Below, one piece after another: positions 6,120 to 8,256 of a DNA stretch of 8,256 nt (position 1 is its first letter; every line of letters begins with the position of its first letter). Origin of the DNA: Lactobacillaceae bacterium UBA5807 (GTDB lineage Bacteria; Bacillota; Bacilli; Lactobacillales; Lactobacillaceae). A model generated the notes under the pieces. That model saw only the letters and a list, made by a program, of their open reading frames with translations, searched no databases and was not told where the DNA came from. The translations under genes were made by a program, and so were the position numbers. Location: assembly GCA_002418005.1 (NCBI GenBank), contig DIDF01000073.1, positions 1 through 8,256 on the forward strand. Reading direction: 5' to 3'.

Positions 6120-6191
6120 AAATTAAAGACTATCAAAATATAGTTTTCCCAGTATTTATGTTGAAAAATTATTGCAAAGGAGATTTTGCCA

Positions 6192-6935
6192 ATGACCTTT
6201 TCAACCGAGTTAATAGATGCTGGGAAGCCTATTTTAAATGCAATTATGGACCATCCCTTCATCAAGGGCCTTGCCTCTGGGAATATTTCTAAAAAAGCCT
6301 TAATGTTTTACGTTACTCAAGACTGGAATTATCTGAATGCCTATTTGAAAGTTGACGCCGCCGGGATTGCTAAGGCGGAAAACCGAGAAGACGCCCAAAT
6401 TTTTATCAATTCAATCGATTTTTTGCTGAGTAACGAATCCGAAGCCCATAAGAATTTCTGCGCTGTTGCCGGCGTTTCTTATGAATCACTTCAGCACAAA
6501 CATGTTGCTCCGTTAACTGAGCTCTACACTGATCATATGCTGGTTCAAGGTAATAAGGATTTGATCGATGTTGCTGCAGGAATCCTTCCTTGTCCTTGGA
6601 CTTATGAAGAGATTGCCGATTCTTTGGTTAAGAATGGCAAAAATACAAAAACCAATCCATTCACTCCTTGGATTAATTTCTACTCTGGTTTGACTTTGCC
6701 AAACGATATTGGTGAGAGAGACCAGGATAATGCTGACACGGACGCCACCCAGGGATTGATGAACTTAATTGACCGACTGGCCCCTAAGTATGATCAGCAG
6801 CGTTTAAACGAAGTAAAAGATACGTTTCTTCGCAGCTGCGAAATGGAATGGAATTTTTGGGATCAGGCTTACTATCAAAAAGATTGGCAGTTTGTCTCCG
6901 GAGTAAAGTTACCAGAACTAACAGTAAAGCACTAA
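6192..6935 (+). CDS. tenA: Thiaminase II / aminopyrimidine aminohydrolase TenA
   Basis: A 247-residue cytoplasmic enzyme of the TenA family. It splits thiamine or, more usefully, hydrolyses aminopyrimidine breakdown products to HMP so that it can be reused for thiamine. Counting from ATG 6192, residues that fit the family's active site are Asp44 and Tyr47 (TQDWNYL), Cys134 and Tyr138 (LPCPWTY), and Glu219 in EWNFWD. Length is slightly above the usual 220-240. ATG 6192 lies 9 nt after AAGGAG (6177-6182); a TTG at 6186 would be too close to it. The gene stands alone behind a TPP riboswitch and is closed by a terminator: no thiM, thiD, thiE or transporter is next to it in this window. This suggests salvage rather than full synthesis, although other thiamine genes could lie elsewhere. 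Confidence 0.93.
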   Translation: MTFSTELIDAGKPILNAIMDHPFIKGLASGNISKKALMFYVTQDWNYLNAYLKVDAAGIAKAENREDAQIFINSIDFLLSNESEAHKNFCAVAGVSYESLQHKHVAPLTELYTDHMLVQGNKDLIDVAAGILPCPWTYEEIADSLVKNGKNTKTNPFTPWINFYSGLTLPNDIGERDQDNADTDATQGLMNLIDRLAPKYDQQRLNEVKDTFLRSCEMEWNFWDQAYYQKDWQFVSGVKLPELTVKH

Positions 6936-6985
6936 AAATCACTAACAAACACATTTCTTTTTCATTACTACACGACATATAAAAG

Positions 6986-7015
6986 CTCTTCCAATGGAAA
7001 CGGAAGAGTTTTTTT
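6986..7015 (+). terminator. Intrinsic terminator of tenA
   Basis: CTCTTCC (6986-6992) and GGAAGAG (7002-7008) form a perfect 7-bp stem with a 9-nt loop, followed by seven T residues (7009-7015). It lies 50 bp past the tenA stop codon. Confidence 0.9.
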
Positions 7016-7075
7016 GTGCTTTTATTGTTATAAAAATAGTAGTTAAAGCCTTAGAAGGTTTAAAATAGAAGCTGT

Positions 7076-7089
7076 TGATAGTGTTTACA
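7076..7089 (+). promoter_or_regulatory. cre-like site before gldA
   Basis: TGATAGTGTTTACA matches the cre consensus at about 12 of 14 positions. The central CG is TG, so binding would be weaker than at 4197-4210. It lies 50 bp before gldA, just after a possible -10 (TAAAAT, 7061-7066). Carbon control of glycerol dehydrogenase would be expected, but the match alone is modest. Confidence 0.4.
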
Positions 7090-7090
7090 A

Positions 7091-7108
7091 AAGACAAGAA
7101 TTTGTCTT
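7091..7108 (+). repeat. Inverted repeat in the gldA leader
   Basis: AAGACAA (7091-7097) and TTGTCTT (7102-7108) form a perfect 7-bp inverted repeat with a 4-nt loop, ending 16 bp before the ribosome binding site GGAGGT (7125-7130). There is no T tract, so it is not a terminator. It could be an operator or an mRNA-stabilising hairpin. Confidence 0.45.
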
Positions 7109-7138
7109 GGCTAAACTTTTAGATGGAGGTATTAAATT

Positions 7139-8242
7139 ATGTCAACGCGAATGTTTGCAAGCCCGGCTCATTATGTTCAAGGAAAGGGAGTATTTGATAA
7201 TCCCGAAAAGTATCTTTCAAAGTTAGGCAAAAAGCCGCTTTTGATGTGCGATAACAATGTTTGGTCAATTATTGGTGAAAAGTTAAGCAAAACTTTGGCG
7301 AATGAGGGTTTTGAAGTCACTCATGAACAATTTCATGGAGAAGCCTCTGAAGAAGAAATTGATCGTATCGTTAAAGATGTTCAAAAGGACAAATCGGACT
7401 TAGTAATCGGCCTTGGTGGTGGAAAAACATTGGACACCGCTAAAAATGTGGCTGATAAAACTAAATTGCCAGTAGCAATTTTGCCAACTGTCGCCTCGAC
7501 CGATGCTCCCTGTTCAGCTTTGTCTGTGCTTTATACTCCAGAAGGGGAATTTACTAAGTATGCCTTTTATGATAAGAACCCAGATTTGGTTTTGGTCGAT
7601 ACTCAAGTGGTTGCTCATGCCCCAGTTAGGATGATTATCACCGGAATTGGGGACGCAATGGCAACCAATATCGAGGCTCAAGATGTTGCCCGTGGCTATA
7701 ACAAGTCAATGCTTGGTGAGTCACCAACATTGGCATCTCTAGCAATTGCGCAGACTTGTGCCGATAATTTGTTTGCTCATGGCCAAGAGGCCGTAGCTGC
7801 CGTTAAGGGCCAAGTTGTCACTGCTGCTTTGGAAACTGTTGTTGAGTCTAATACATTGCTAAGTGGGTTAGGATTTGAAAGCTCAGGATTGGCAGCTGCT
7901 CATGCAATTTATAATGGGTTCACCGCTTTAAAGGGTGATTCTGAAAAGATTATGCATGGGGAAAAGGTGGCATATGGTTATCTTAGCGAATTAATGTTGG
8001 ATAATGTTTCAAATGATGTTTTAGATAAGTATATTTCCTTCAACAAGAAGATTGGCCTACCAACTACTTTGGCTGATTTGAATCTTCAAGGAGTTTCTGA
8101 TGAGGATCTTTTAAAGGTTGGCAAACAGGCGACAATTCCTGGCGAAACAATGGAACAGATGCCGTTTGCAATTTCTGCTGAAGATGTTGCTGATGCTTTG
8201 CGAGCGGTTGATGAGTATGTGAATAACGTTTATGCTAAATAG
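7139..8242 (+). CDS. gldA: Glycerol dehydrogenase (NAD-dependent, zinc)
   Basis: A 367-residue cytoplasmic oxidoreductase of the iron-containing alcohol dehydrogenase superfamily, GldA branch. It interconverts glycerol and dihydroxyacetone with NAD. The nucleotide-binding loop is GLGGGKTLDTAK at 91-102. The metal ligands expected from Bacillus GldA (Asp173, His256, His274) fall here at Asp172 (GIGDAMA), His255 (AAAHAIYNG) and His273 (IMHGEKVAYG). Further GldA motifs are ILPTVASTDAPCSA and NPDLVLVDT. The full family length is present and the gene ends with TAG 14 bases before the window edge. ATG 7139 has GGAGGT (7125-7130) 8 nt upstream. No dihydroxyacetone kinase is visible; it could lie beyond the edge. 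The leader carries a cre-like site and a hairpin. Confidence 0.94.
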   Translation: MSTRMFASPAHYVQGKGVFDNPEKYLSKLGKKPLLMCDNNVWSIIGEKLSKTLANEGFEVTHEQFHGEASEEEIDRIVKDVQKDKSDLVIGLGGGKTLDTAKNVADKTKLPVAILPTVASTDAPCSALSVLYTPEGEFTKYAFYDKNPDLVLVDTQVVAHAPVRMIITGIGDAMATNIEAQDVARGYNKSMLGESPTLASLAIAQTCADNLFAHGQEAVAAVKGQVVTAALETVVESNTLLSGLGFESSGLAAAHAIYNGFTALKGDSEKIMHGEKVAYGYLSELMLDNVSNDVLDKYISFNKKIGLPTTLADLNLQGVSDEDLLKVGKQATIPGETMEQMPFAISAEDVADALRAVDEYVNNVYAK

Positions 8243-8256
8243 ACTTTTATATATAG

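Noticed and set aside
6076..6180. Pairing of CCTTTG (6076-6081) with the tenA ribosome site CAAAGG (6175-6180)
   Set aside because: Six bases only, and it would hide the ribosome site in the TPP-free state, opposite to the expected logic; probably chance.

Overview
The window looks like chromosomal DNA of a low-GC Gram-positive bacterium, most probably a member of the Lactobacillaceae. The reasons are strong AGGAGG-type ribosome binding sites, AT-rich spacers with TATAAT-like promoters, CcpA-type cre sites, cell-wall-facing secreted proteins with lactobacillar signal peptides, and a TPP riboswitch before tenA. I cannot name the species. I see no IS element, phage gene, tRNA, rRNA or CRISPR array.

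Left third (1-3300, minus strand): two tandem paralogues encode large secreted zinc metalloproteases of the matrixin (M10) type. Each has a signal peptide, a lysine/tyrosine-rich wall-binding-like domain, a long Ser/Thr/Pro/Gln linker and a C-terminal HExxHxxGxxH catalytic domain. The first (105-1250) is intact. The second (1471-2732) is interrupted by a frameshift inside its signal peptide. Next comes a small secreted protein of unknown role (2893-3288). All three have their own intrinsic terminators, so they look like separate transcription units.

Middle (3400-5200, plus strand): a polytopic membrane protein is divergent from the small secreted protein. It is followed by an orphan 103-residue cytoplasmic protein whose promoter overlaps a near-consensus cre site. 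A 222-bp spacer then holds a 110-bp element closed by a perfect 12-bp inverted repeat, preceded by a plausible promoter, so it is a candidate structured RNA or small mobile repeat. A GtrA-family membrane protein follows.

Right third (5300-8256, plus strand): a secreted L,D-transpeptidase with a TTG start; tenA (thiaminase II) behind a TPP riboswitch with unusual bases in conserved positions; and gldA (glycerol dehydrogenase) behind a cre-like site and a small hairpin.

The genes do not form one pathway. Themes are surface and cell-wall remodelling (metalloproteases, L,D-transpeptidase, GtrA), thiamine salvage and carbon-controlled metabolism. Nothing here clearly amounts to a new multi-gene system. 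The most interesting items are the 110-bp inverted-repeat element, the frameshifted protease and the atypical TPP riboswitch.
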